Source: CAHJXF01 sp038240015
GTDB lineage: Bacteria > Pseudomonadota > Gammaproteobacteria > Burkholderiales > Burkholderiaceae_D
Length of the DNA: 64,000 nt
Assembly (NCBI GenBank): GCA_038240015.1
Contig: JBBSEF010000003.1
Span: 1-64,000, forward strand
Reading direction: 5' to 3'
Numbering within the stretch: the stretch's first letter is position 1; every line of letters starts with the position of its first letter. The notes under the pieces were generated by a model. The model was not told the DNA's origin and ran no database searches. It was given only the letters and a program-made list of their open reading frames with translations. Shown piece by piece: positions 42,349 through 50,751 of the stretch. The position numbers and the translations under genes were made by a program.

Positions 42349-42909
42349 TCAAGAATTGGCGCTGGCGAGATTGGCCTGTCGGGCCGATACCGGGATGAAC
42401 TTGATCGGATGGACGTTGACTTCGGACAGTCCTTCGATCTCGACCGCAGCGACATCGGGAGCGAGTTCGAATATCGCTTGTTCGATTTCGTCGGTCAGCG
42501 ACGCAGCGGAAAACGTTTTTCCTTTCCACCGCCCCGCGAGCCTGACTCGCACCGACGCTTCGCTTGCGTCCAATAATTCGATGCGGATTCCCTGTGCGCC
42601 GAATTGCGCGTGCAATTTGTTCACCGCCTGCTGCACGCGCCCAGCCACATCGTGCGGATGCAGGTCGTGCAGCAGCAACAGCGCGCTCACCGATTCGTCG
42701 CGCGCCATCATTTCGACGGCAGTTCGGCCCGGCTCCCCGCTATCGATCAAAATCGTCAGCAGCCGGTCGAGACCCGCTGCGTGCAATTGCAATACACCCT
42801 GTACCAATTCCTTCGCGCATGCCCGAGCCTCCGGGTCGGGCAATGCTTCCAGCGTCGCGATCAGTTCTCCGATTCGACGCTGCTCCTGCCGAGCCGCCGA
42901 ATCGCTCAT
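42349..42909 (-). CDS. NifU-like protein without the cluster cysteines
   Basis: This 186-residue protein is helical up to about residue 85, then carries a NifU C-terminal-type fold (VNKLHAQFGAQGIRIELLDA, VRVRLAGRWKGKTF, LTDEIEQAIFELAPDVAAVE). The CxxC that holds the iron-sulfur cluster in NifU is absent; the single Cys is in the helical part. It therefore probably acts as a structural or assembly protein, not a scaffold. Its ATG overlaps the large subunit stop (ATGA), so it is coupled to hydrogenase translation. Confidence 0.75.
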   Translation of the reverse strand: MSDSAARQEQRRIGELIATLEALPDPEARACAKELVQGVLQLHAAGLDRLLTILIDSGEPGRTAVEMMARDESVSALLLLHDLHPHDVAGRVQQAVNKLHAQFGAQGIRIELLDASEASVRVRLAGRWKGKTFSAASLTDEIEQAIFELAPDVAAVEIEGLSEVNVHPIKFIPVSARQANLASANS

Positions 42910-44729
42910 CGTTCGGCCCCGTGCGCGACTCCGAAGGTTGGCGAATGAATCGTCTCGAGCGTCTTGCCGTTACCCAAGTACATATGTACGCCGCATGGCA
43001 GGCACGGATCGAAGCTGCGCACCGCACGCATGATGTCGATACCCTTGAATTTATCGGGCCCGTTCTCCTCGAAGATCGGCGTGTTCTGCACCGCATCCTC
43101 ATACGGACCCGGCGTGCCGTAGATATCGCGCGGGGTCGCGTTCCATGGTGTTGGCGGATAGGGATGATAGTTGGCGATCTTGCCGTCCCTGATCACCAGG
43201 TGATGCGACAACACCCCGCGCACGGCCTCGTGGAAACCGCAACCGATCGCTTCGTCGGGCACCTTGAAATCGGTAAAGGTGCGCGTGCGTCCGGCGTTCA
43301 ACTCGGCCAGAGCTTTCTCGGCGAAATGCAAAGCCGCTGCGGCCGCATACGCCTGGAAGTAAGTCCGCGCACGATCGCGCTCGATCGCATTGGACCACTT
43401 CGGAATTTTCCACTCGAATTCGACCTCGGGCTTGAGCGAGGTTTTCGGAAGGTAGATTTTCACGCTGTGTCCGGTCGCCTTGACGTAGCCGATGTCCACC
43501 AAGCCTGCGAGCGCGGTTGACCAGAGGCGCGCGAGCGGCCCTCCGCCGGTGTCTAGCGGCAGATATTTCTTGTCGCCGGGCTCGCCCTCGTGATACCAGC
43601 GCGGGCACATCACCCACGAATACTTGCCGTCGAAATTGCGCTTCTGCGGTCGCGGTATCGTGGTTTGATTCCACGGATGCTTGCGATCGACTGGATTGCC
43701 GAGCGGATCGTTCTTCACGAACATCTCGGACTCGTCCCAATCGTCGTAATAGGAGTGGCCGAGCAGGATGCGGATGCCGAGATTGATATCGACCAGATTG
43801 TGAGTAACCGCCTTGCCGTCGACGATCACGCCGGGCGTGACGAACATCGCCTTGCCCCACTCGTTCATGTGCTGGTACTTGTAGTCGCACACCTGCGGAT
43901 CGTTCCACGAGCCCCAGCATCCCAGCAGGATGCGCCGCTGCCCGACCTTCTCGTAACCAGGCAACGCTTCATAGAAGAAATCAAAAAGATCGTCGTGCAA
44001 GGGCACGACCTTCTTCATGAATTCGATATAGCGCATCAGCCGCACCATGTAGTCGCTGAACAGTTGCACGGTCGGTACTGTGCCGACGCCTCCCGGATAG
44101 AGCGTCGACGGATGGACATGGCGCCCTTCCATCAGACAGAACATCTCGCGCGTATAGCGGCTGACCTGGAGCGTCTCGCGATAGAACTCGCCGGTGAAGG
44201 GGTTCAGCGAAGTCATGATGTCGGCGATGGTCTTGTAGCCATGCTCCTTCGCGTGCGGCGCCTCGGTGGTCTTGGCTTTTTCCCAGACTCCGGGATTGGT
44301 CTCGCGGACCATCTGCTCGCAGAAGTCGACGCCGACCAGGTTGTCCTGGAAGATGTTGTGGTCGAACATGTACTCGGCCGCTTCGCCCAAATTGATGATC
44401 CATTCGGCAATCGCTGGGGGCTTGATGCCGTAGGCCATGTTCTGCGCATAGACCGAACACGTCGCGTGGTTGTCGCCGCAGATGCCGCAGATGCGACTGG
44501 TGATGAAGTGCGCGTCGCGCGGATCCTTGCCTTTCATGAAGACGCTGTAGCCGCGGAAGATCGACGAGGTGCTGTGACACTCGGCGACGGTGCGATTGGC
44601 GAAATCAATTTTGGTATAGATGCCGAGGCTGCCGACGATTCGCGTGATCGGGTCCCAATTCATCTCGATCAACTTGCCGGGCGCCGCCTTGGACTTCATT
44701 TGAGGCTCCGCCTCGGTGATCATGGCCAT
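42906..44729 (-). CDS. hhyL: [NiFe] hydrogenase large subunit, group 1h (Hhy / AH-type)
   Basis: This 607-residue subunit holds the NiFe centre. L1 is RICGICGDNH (Cys81, Cys84) and L2 is DPCLPCGVH (Cys576, Cys579). A 25-residue tail after His582 is the expected protease target. Blocks such as MEGRHVHPSTLYPGGVGT, LLGCWGSWNDP and PRWYHEGEPGDKKYLPLDTG are those of the actinobacterial-type hydrogenase also found in Ralstonia eutropha (AH). Those enzymes tolerate O2 and belong to a clade linked to trace H2 oxidation. I chose the ATG at 44729 (GAGGAG upstream) over an earlier in-frame start and over the ATG six bases on. Confidence 0.93.
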   Translation of the reverse strand: MAMITEAEPQMKSKAAPGKLIEMNWDPITRIVGSLGIYTKIDFANRTVAECHSTSSIFRGYSVFMKGKDPRDAHFITSRICGICGDNHATCSVYAQNMAYGIKPPAIAEWIINLGEAAEYMFDHNIFQDNLVGVDFCEQMVRETNPGVWEKAKTTEAPHAKEHGYKTIADIMTSLNPFTGEFYRETLQVSRYTREMFCLMEGRHVHPSTLYPGGVGTVPTVQLFSDYMVRLMRYIEFMKKVVPLHDDLFDFFYEALPGYEKVGQRRILLGCWGSWNDPQVCDYKYQHMNEWGKAMFVTPGVIVDGKAVTHNLVDINLGIRILLGHSYYDDWDESEMFVKNDPLGNPVDRKHPWNQTTIPRPQKRNFDGKYSWVMCPRWYHEGEPGDKKYLPLDTGGGPLARLWSTALAGLVDIGYVKATGHSVKIYLPKTSLKPEVEFEWKIPKWSNAIERDRARTYFQAYAAAAALHFAEKALAELNAGRTRTFTDFKVPDEAIGCGFHEAVRGVLSHHLVIRDGKIANYHPYPPTPWNATPRDIYGTPGPYEDAVQNTPIFEENGPDKFKGIDIMRAVRSFDPCLPCGVHMYLGNGKTLETIHSPTFGVAHGAER

Positions 44730-44807
44730 GCTGAAACTCCTCGATGCAGGTGACGAACGTGCAAATGACGAGCACAAATAAGCGAATGAATTCGATCCAA
44801 TGAGCCG

Positions 44808-45881
44808 CTATCGAGGCGGTCGGTATCCGGTCGTGAGTCGTGAGCGGTTGTGCCGCCACCTCGGCTCGTCGTTCAACGTATCGAGCATGAGCTTGCGCAG
44901 CGGCAGAATCCACGTGCTGTAGCCCTTGATGCTGTTGGTTGCCAAACGGCTTCCCGGCGGCTCGTCCATGAACGGCATGAACTTGTCGGGGAAGCCTGGC
45001 ATGGTGCAGCCGATGCAGATGCCGCCTACATTCGGGCAGCCGCCGATGCCGGCCATCCAGCCGCGCTTGGGCACATTGCATTGCACGACCGGGCCGTGGC
45101 AGCCGATCTTCACGATGCAATTGGAACTGCTGTAGTCCTCGGCGAAAATGCCTTGCTCGAACGACCCCGCGCGATCGCAGCCGTCGTGCACCGTCTGCGT
45201 GAACAGCCACTTGGGTCTGCCGAGATCATCGAGCGGAATCATCGGAGACAGCCCGGCAAGCTGGTACAGAAGATAGAGCACCGTCTCCATGAAGTTGTCG
45301 GGCTGCACTGGGCAGCCGGGCACATTGACGATCGGCAGACCGGCTTTGGATTTCCAACCCCACCCGAGATAGTCGGAGAGGCCCATGCAGCCAGTCGGAT
45401 TGCCCTCCATGGCGTGGATGCCGCCGTAAGTGGCGCAGGTGCCGGCGCCGATCACCGCGAGCGCCTTGGGCGCGAGACGATCGATCCATTCGGTCGTCTT
45501 GATCGGCTGCTTGGTTACCGGGTCTTCGCCCTGCGCCGCCCAATACCCTTCGCCGCTGAGGTTCTCGTTGGGAATCGAGCCTTCGACCACCAATACGAAA
45601 TTGTCGAGTTCGCCCTTGGCCGCCTGGTGAAACGGAATCAGGAACTCGGCTCCGTTTTCGTACGCAAGTACCGGGTTGTGCAGATGAACCTTGGGTAGCC
45701 CGGGAATGGCTCCCAGTACGACGTCTTCGATGCTGGGCTGCATGGCCGCGGTAATCGAAACCGAATCACCGTCACAGCCGAGGCCCGCAGTGATCCAGAG
45801 GATATGGACTTCCTTGAGTGCCGGTGCCTGTTGAGTCTTGCGGCCGTAAGGAGCGGCGGCGGACGGGGACGAGTCTGGCAT
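44808..45881 (-). CDS. hhyS: [NiFe] hydrogenase small subunit, group 1h (Hhy / AH-type)
   Basis: This 357-residue electron-transfer subunit lacks a Tat signal and a membrane anchor, so it should be cytoplasmic. The proximal-cluster motif is GLGCDGDSVS (Cys36, Asp37, Asp39); in the Ralstonia AH an Asp in this segment replaces one cysteine ligand. Other cluster blocks are GAGTCATYGG, NVPGCPVQPDN, HDGCDRAGSFEQG, KIGCHGPVVQCN and GGCPNVGGICIGCTMPGFPD. I chose the ATG at 45881 because AGGAGGAA lies nine bases upstream. It is the first gene of the leftward superlocus, 78 bases before hhyL. Confidence 0.93.
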   Translation of the reverse strand: MPDSSPSAAAPYGRKTQQAPALKEVHILWITAGLGCDGDSVSITAAMQPSIEDVVLGAIPGLPKVHLHNPVLAYENGAEFLIPFHQAAKGELDNFVLVVEGSIPNENLSGEGYWAAQGEDPVTKQPIKTTEWIDRLAPKALAVIGAGTCATYGGIHAMEGNPTGCMGLSDYLGWGWKSKAGLPIVNVPGCPVQPDNFMETVLYLLYQLAGLSPMIPLDDLGRPKWLFTQTVHDGCDRAGSFEQGIFAEDYSSSNCIVKIGCHGPVVQCNVPKRGWMAGIGGCPNVGGICIGCTMPGFPDKFMPFMDEPPGSRLATNSIKGYSTWILPLRKLMLDTLNDEPRWRHNRSRLTTGYRPPR

Positions 45882-46144
45882 GGCGCTTCCTCCTGTCGAA
45901 TGACTCAACTTTGCATGAGACGGCGGATCGCGCGCCGAAATTCCAAACGATAGAAAATTTTCTCGAAGGTAATCCCAGTAAGAATAGATGATCGATTGGC
46001 AATTGCAATTGCGCATTAATGAGATGACTGAAGCAGATCGAATCCGGTTTTAAAACAGTTTGGAGCCTATTGCGCAGCGCACGCAAAAGTGTTTGACGAA
46101 TTGCTGAATCCAGGCGATGGAGATAGGCGCGTCTGGGCCGACGC
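45882..46144. promoter_or_regulatory. Upstream region of the group 1h hydrogenase operon
   Basis: This 263-base, relatively AT-rich spacer must hold the promoter of the whole leftward hydrogenase run; the alcohol dehydrogenase reads toward it from the far side. I searched for a -24/-12 element and found none with correct spacing. Short palindromes occur, such as AGAAAATTTTCT near 45951-45962 and the AATTGCAATT run near 46000. Regulation of this operon may thus differ from that of hucSL. Confidence 0.45.
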
Positions 46145-47194
46145 TCAGGGCTTGAGCACGGCGCGACCGCGCACGCGGCCGGCCTTCAGCGCACTCAGCG
46201 TTTCATTTGCCGCGTTGAGCGGGAAACTGGAGAGAGGGAGGTCCGGCAATGACCGATCGCGTGCGAGCGCCATCAACGTGCCCATCTCCACAAGCGAGCC
46301 GACATAAGAGCCCATGATGTGGACCGCCTTCATCGCGACCAACGCTGGCGAGAGCGGGGTCATACCTCCGAAGAGACCCACCGACACCAGCGCGCCGCCT
46401 TTTTTCAACGCGTTGAAGCCGAACGAAAACGTTTCGCCCGCACCGACGAAATCGATCGCTGCGGCGACCCCGCCGCCTGTGGATTTCGCCAACGCACGGC
46501 CGGCGCCGTCGGCCTTCGGATCGATGACCTCACTCGCGCCGGCTTCGCGCGCGATATCCCATTTGCTTCGATCGACTTCGGCAACGATAGGCGCCGCGAA
46601 GCCGAGCGCCGTCGCCATGCGGATGCCCGAGAGCCCGACACCGCCCGCACCGATGATGAGAAGACGTTCGTTCGCGCCGATAGCCATGACCTTCGTCAAT
46701 GCGCTGAACGCGGTGAGCCCCGAACACGCATACGTGCACGCTTGCTCTTCGGACAACGGCGCGTAGGCGAACAAGTACTTCGCGTCGGGTACCGATACGT
46801 GATCGGCAAAGCCGCCATCGCGCGTCACGCCCAGTGCGCGGGGCGCGTTGCAGAGATGCTCGTCGCCTGCGAGACAAAGCGCGCACTGCCCGCAGCCTAT
46901 CCACGGATACACGACGCGCTGGTCGCCGATCGCGACGCCGTGGACCTCGGGTCCGATGGCGACGACGGTCCCCGCGATTTCATGACCGAGCGTGCGCGGC
47001 GGTGCGACGCTGCGCGTCAGATCGATTCGGTTGCCGCCGCCGAGATCGAAGTAGCCGTCGGCCAGATGCACGTCGCTGTGACAGACGCCGCAGCTTCCGA
47101 CGCGCAGCACGACTTCACGGCCTTGCGGCACGGGCGTCTCGCCGTGCTGCTCGATCAGGGGGGCGCCGAAGTGTTCGAGTCGATAGCTGCGCAT
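46145..47194 (-). CDS. Zinc-dependent alcohol dehydrogenase (MDR family)
   Basis: This 349-residue protein has the catalytic zinc site CGVCHSDVH and GHEIAG, the structural zinc cysteines in WIGCGQCALCLAGDEHLC, and the NAD fold motif IIGAGGVGLSG. The ATG at 47194 has AAAGGAATT upstream. It is the last gene of the leftward transporter/ligase run, 60 bases after livF. In this setting it may act on an aromatic or aliphatic alcohol that feeds benzoate or the Box products; the substrate is unknown. Confidence 0.9.
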   Translation of the reverse strand: MRSYRLEHFGAPLIEQHGETPVPQGREVVLRVGSCGVCHSDVHLADGYFDLGGGNRIDLTRSVAPPRTLGHEIAGTVVAIGPEVHGVAIGDQRVVYPWIGCGQCALCLAGDEHLCNAPRALGVTRDGGFADHVSVPDAKYLFAYAPLSEEQACTYACSGLTAFSALTKVMAIGANERLLIIGAGGVGLSGIRMATALGFAAPIVAEVDRSKWDIAREAGASEVIDPKADGAGRALAKSTGGGVAAAIDFVGAGETFSFGFNALKKGGALVSVGLFGGMTPLSPALVAMKAVHIMGSYVGSLVEMGTLMALARDRSLPDLPLSSFPLNAANETLSALKAGRVRGRAVLKP

Positions 47195-47254
47195 GGAATT
47201 CCTTTCGAAGCGCGGCATCGAGCCGCGAACGGGCCATGATCGATGCGGATGCCG

Positions 47255-48040
47255 CTATACGCCCAGATAGCCCGCGAGCGTATCGCTATCGCGAAGATCC
47301 TGCGCGGATCCTTCGAGCACCACGCGACCCTTTTGCAGCACGACGCAACGATCGGTGTGGGTGAGCACCGCGCGATAATTGCGATCGACGATCAAGGACG
47401 CGATGCCGCTCGCGCGTATCACGCCGATGATGCGCCAGATCTCGGCGACCACTAGCGGTGCGAGCCCTTCGGTCGCTTCGTCGAGAACGATCACTGCGGG
47501 GTTGAGCATCAGCGCGCGCCCGATCGAAAGCATCTGCTGCTCGCCGCCCGACAGCGCATTGCCTCCATTCCCGATGCGCTCGGCAAGCCGAGGAAAAGTT
47601 TCAAGCACCCGCTCGAGCGTCCATTCGTTGCGACGGTATTGGCCGCTCACGCCTTTCCTCGCGGCCATCACCAAGTTTTCGCGCACCGACAGATTCGGAA
47701 AGATGCCGCGACCTTCGGGCACGTAGCCGATCCCGAGGCGCGCGATGCGATCGGCGGGCGCACGCGTGACGTCGCGGCCCCTGATGTGGATGGCGCCGCC
47801 GCTTGCGCGGTGCAGACCGAGCAGCGTGCGGATCAGCGTCGTCTTGCCCATGCCGTTGCGGCCGAGCAGACCGACGGCTTCGCCGCGACCGATCGCAAGC
47901 GAGACGCCGTGAAGGATGTGGCTCTGCCCGTAGTGCGCGTGCACGTTGTCGGCGACGATCAAGGCATCGCGCGAGTGGGCCCGCGACGCGGTCGACGACG
48001 CGGCGTTCGATGCACTGCGCTCTTCGAGCGTGTCGTTCAT
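47255..48040 (-). CDS. livF: Branched-chain-type ABC transporter ATPase LivF
   Basis: This 261-residue ATPase has Walker A GRNGMGKTT, signature LSGGEQQM and Walker B VIVLDEATEGLAP, with LivF traits such as YVPEGRGIFPNLSV. Its ATG overlaps the livG stop. It powers a HAAT-type importer that, next to benzoate-CoA ligase, probably takes up benzoate or a related aromatic acid. Confidence 0.92.
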   Translation of the reverse strand: MNDTLEERSASNAASSTASRAHSRDALIVADNVHAHYGQSHILHGVSLAIGRGEAVGLLGRNGMGKTTLIRTLLGLHRASGGAIHIRGRDVTRAPADRIARLGIGYVPEGRGIFPNLSVRENLVMAARKGVSGQYRRNEWTLERVLETFPRLAERIGNGGNALSGGEQQMLSIGRALMLNPAVIVLDEATEGLAPLVVAEIWRIIGVIRASGIASLIVDRNYRAVLTHTDRCVVLQKGRVVLEGSAQDLRDSDTLAGYLGV

Positions 48041-48795
48041 GCCGCCAACTCTTCGCCGAGATATGCGACCTGCACTTCGGTATTCGCGCGCACGGCAGCT
48101 GGAGTGTCGCTCGCGATCACGCGGCCGTTGACCATCACCGTGATGCGATCTGCGACGCGGAACACCGCGTCCATGTCGTGCTCGACAAGCAGGACCGCAT
48201 GCCCGTTCTTCAACTCGGCAAGCAACGCGAGCATCCGTTCGCTCTCTTCGGCGCCCATCCCTGCGAGCGGCTCATCGAGCAGCAGGACTTGCGGATCGGT
48301 CGCGAGACACATCGCGATTTCGAGCTGGCGCTTCTGTCCATGCGAAAGCGTGCCGGCGATGCGATCAGCGACCGCAGCGAGACCCGCTCTTGCAATCGAT
48401 CGCGATGCGGCCTCATTGCTGTCGGCGCATCGCGAGGTCGGCGTCCACCAATCCCACACGCGCGGCCAGCGCGATTGCGCGGTGAGCCGGCAATTCTCGA
48501 AGACGGTGAATTGCGGAAACACCGTGTTGCGTTGATAGCTGCGACCGAGCCCCGCCCGCGCGCGTCGCGGTTGCGTCCAGTGCGTCGCGTCATTGCCGAG
48601 CAGTTCGACCGTTCCCGACGATACCGGGAGCTCTCCCGAAAGCACGTTGACGAGCGTGGACTTGCCCGCGCCATTGGTGCCGATCACGGCGTGCAGTTGT
48701 CCGCGCTCGAGCGCGATCGAGACTGTGTCGACGGCTTTCAATCCGCCGAAATGTCGCGACACGTCGCGAGCGATGAGCAGGACGTCGTTGGTCAT
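48037..48795 (-). CDS. livG: Branched-chain-type ABC transporter ATPase LivG
   Basis: This 252-residue ATPase has Walker A GTNGAGKST, signature LSHGQKRQLEIAM and Walker B VLLLDEPLAGM, followed by LLVEHDMDAVF, which is the LivG form. It overlaps livM and livF by four bases each, so the two ATPases are made in equal amounts. Confidence 0.92.
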   Translation of the reverse strand: MTNDVLLIARDVSRHFGGLKAVDTVSIALERGQLHAVIGTNGAGKSTLVNVLSGELPVSSGTVELLGNDATHWTQPRRARAGLGRSYQRNTVFPQFTVFENCRLTAQSRWPRVWDWWTPTSRCADSNEAASRSIARAGLAAVADRIAGTLSHGQKRQLEIAMCLATDPQVLLLDEPLAGMGAEESERMLALLAELKNGHAVLLVEHDMDAVFRVADRITVMVNGRVIASDTPAAVRANTEVQVAYLGEELAA

Positions 48796-49823
48796 GGCGT
48801 GGTCGAATTCGCCGCGTCATCGTTCGCGCCAAGCTTCGTTTCGACGTCCGCCGCAGTCTTGGATCGCCGCGTGTACAGGCCGATCAATCCGCGCGGCAAC
48901 GTGGCCACGAAGACGATGATCGTCAGACCGAGCATCAACTGCCAGTGCTTGGAGAAGCTGCCGAACAGCGCTTCGGACTGAAACAATTCCTGCAACATCG
49001 TGAACACCAGCGCACCGAGCATCGCGCCGCGCAAGTGTCCCAGGCCGCCCAGGATGATCATCAACAGTACCGCGCCGCTCTGGTTCCACACCAGCAGTTC
49101 GGGATTGACGACGCCGTCCTTCAACGCGAACAGCACGCCCGAGACTCCCGCCAGCATGGCCGCGAGGACGAATGCGCCGAGCTTGTACGGAAAGGTCGGA
49201 AAGCCCGCGGCCCGCATCCGTTGTTCGTTGACTTTGATGCCCGCCAAGGCGCGCCCATAGCGGCTTCGCAGCAGGATCGCAAGAAACGCGAAGCTCCCTA
49301 TGAGACAGACCAGCGTCGCGTAATAGACAACGTGCGGACGTTCGAAATCGACCAGCGTCATCCCGCCGATCGCGAGCGCGGGCTTGTAGATCAGATAGGT
49401 GCCGTCGCTGCCGCCGCCGAAAGGCGTGTCGTGAAACACGAAGTACGCCATCTGCGCGAACGCCAGCGTGATCATGATGAAGTAGATGCCCTTGGTGCGC
49501 AGCGAAAGAGCGCCGACCAAGAGCGCGTAGAGGCCGGCCGCGATCAACGCAACGGGCAACACCAGCAACAGACTGGCCGCCTCGGTCCTGATCGTGAAGA
49601 TCGCGACCGTGTAGGCCGCGATGCCGAAGAACGCTGCGTGACCGAAGGAGATGAGGCCGGTCTGGCCGACCAGCAATTCGAGGCTCATCGCGAAGATCGC
49701 ATAGATCATGATCTTGCCTGCGAGCTCGACATAGAAGGCTTGGCCGAACGCGGGGAACGCCGCGAGGAACGCGAATGCGACGAGCACAGGGACGAGCTTC
49801 GCGATCGGCAGATCGGTCGTCAT
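48792..49823 (-). CDS. livM: Branched-chain-type ABC transporter permease LivM
   Basis: This 343-residue permease has about nine membrane helices and the family blocks MSLELLVGQTGLISFGHAAF, LSLRTKGIYFIMITLAFAQM and ILGGLGHLRGAMLGA (cytoplasmic loop that meets the ATPase). It sits between livH and livG with minimal spacing. Confidence 0.92.
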   Translation of the reverse strand: MTTDLPIAKLVPVLVAFAFLAAFPAFGQAFYVELAGKIMIYAIFAMSLELLVGQTGLISFGHAAFFGIAAYTVAIFTIRTEAASLLLVLPVALIAAGLYALLVGALSLRTKGIYFIMITLAFAQMAYFVFHDTPFGGGSDGTYLIYKPALAIGGMTLVDFERPHVVYYATLVCLIGSFAFLAILLRSRYGRALAGIKVNEQRMRAAGFPTFPYKLGAFVLAAMLAGVSGVLFALKDGVVNPELLVWNQSGAVLLMIILGGLGHLRGAMLGALVFTMLQELFQSEALFGSFSKHWQLMLGLTIIVFVATLPRGLIGLYTRRSKTAADVETKLGANDDAANSTTP

Positions 49824-49824
49824 C

Positions 49825-50706
49825 TCATCCGGCCTTGAAGAGACCTTCCGGTTTCCACAGCAACATCACGGCCATCAACAGATAGACCAGCATGCCCGCC
49901 AGCGACGGGAACAGCACCTTGCCGAAGGTATCGACAACGCCAACCAGCAAGGCGGCGATGAACGCGCCGCGGATCGAGCCGATGCCGCCGATCACGACCA
50001 CCACGAAACAGATGATCATTACCTGATTGCCCATGCCCGGATAGACCGACGACACGGGTGCTGCGACCAGGCCCGCGAGCGCAGCAAGGCCCACGCCGAT
50101 CGCGAACACGATGCGATACAGAAAGCGGATCGGAATGCCCAGCGCCTGCACCATCTCGCGATTGCTCGCGCCCGCGCGAATGCGCATGCCCAGGCGCGTC
50201 TTCGTCATTACCAGCCACATCGCGATCGCGACGATCGCGCAGACCAGCGAGATGAACAGGCGATAGACCGGATACGTCATCACGTCCGACAGAGGCATGC
50301 TGCCCGCGAGCCACGCAGGCGTTGCCACGCCGTGCACGTCGTCGCCGACCAGGATGCTGCGCAACTCTTCGAAGACCAGGATGAGTCCATAGGTCATCAA
50401 GACCTGCTGCAGATGTTCGCGCGTATAGAGATAGCTGAAGAACACCCATTCGAGCAGATAACCGAAGGCCACCGCGAGCGCGACGCCGATGACGAGAGTC
50501 GCGAAGAAGCCGCCGCCCAGGTAGCGCTCGACCAGAGGCGCGAGCGCATAAGCGAGGTACGCGCCCAGCATGTAGAAGCTGCCGTGCGCGAGGTTGATCA
50601 CGCCCATGATGCCGAAGATGAGCGTGAGGCCCGATGCGACGAGAAACAGCAGCAGTCCGTACTGGACCGCGTTCAGACATTGAATGAGAAAGGTCGCGAA
50701 ATCCAT
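49825..50706 (-). CDS. livH: Branched-chain-type ABC transporter permease LivH
   Basis: This 293-residue permease shows LNAVQYGLLLFLVASGLTLI, FGIMGVINLAHGSFYMLGAY and VVIGGIGSIRGAFIAALLVG, typical for LivH. I chose the ATG at 50706 (MDFATF) since the family begins close to the first helix; an upstream start at 50736 adds ten residues. It follows the binding protein by 45 bases. Confidence 0.91.
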   Translation of the reverse strand: MDFATFLIQCLNAVQYGLLLFLVASGLTLIFGIMGVINLAHGSFYMLGAYLAYALAPLVERYLGGGFFATLVIGVALAVAFGYLLEWVFFSYLYTREHLQQVLMTYGLILVFEELRSILVGDDVHGVATPAWLAGSMPLSDVMTYPVYRLFISLVCAIVAIAMWLVMTKTRLGMRIRAGASNREMVQALGIPIRFLYRIVFAIGVGLAALAGLVAAPVSSVYPGMGNQVMIICFVVVVIGGIGSIRGAFIAALLVGVVDTFGKVLFPSLAGMLVYLLMAVMLLWKPEGLFKAG

Positions 50707-50751
50707 GAAGGTTTCGCGACCGGTCTCTCGGTTCAATCGTCTGTGGTCAGA

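Noticed and set aside
35758..45881. Possible Tat signals (RRxFxK) on the hydrogenase small subunits
   Set aside because: Both N-termini were read; neither has a twin-arginine motif or hydrophobic stretch.
45882..46144. A second sigma-54 promoter before the group 1h operon
   Set aside because: Candidate GG...GC pairs have wrong spacing or no TTGC block.
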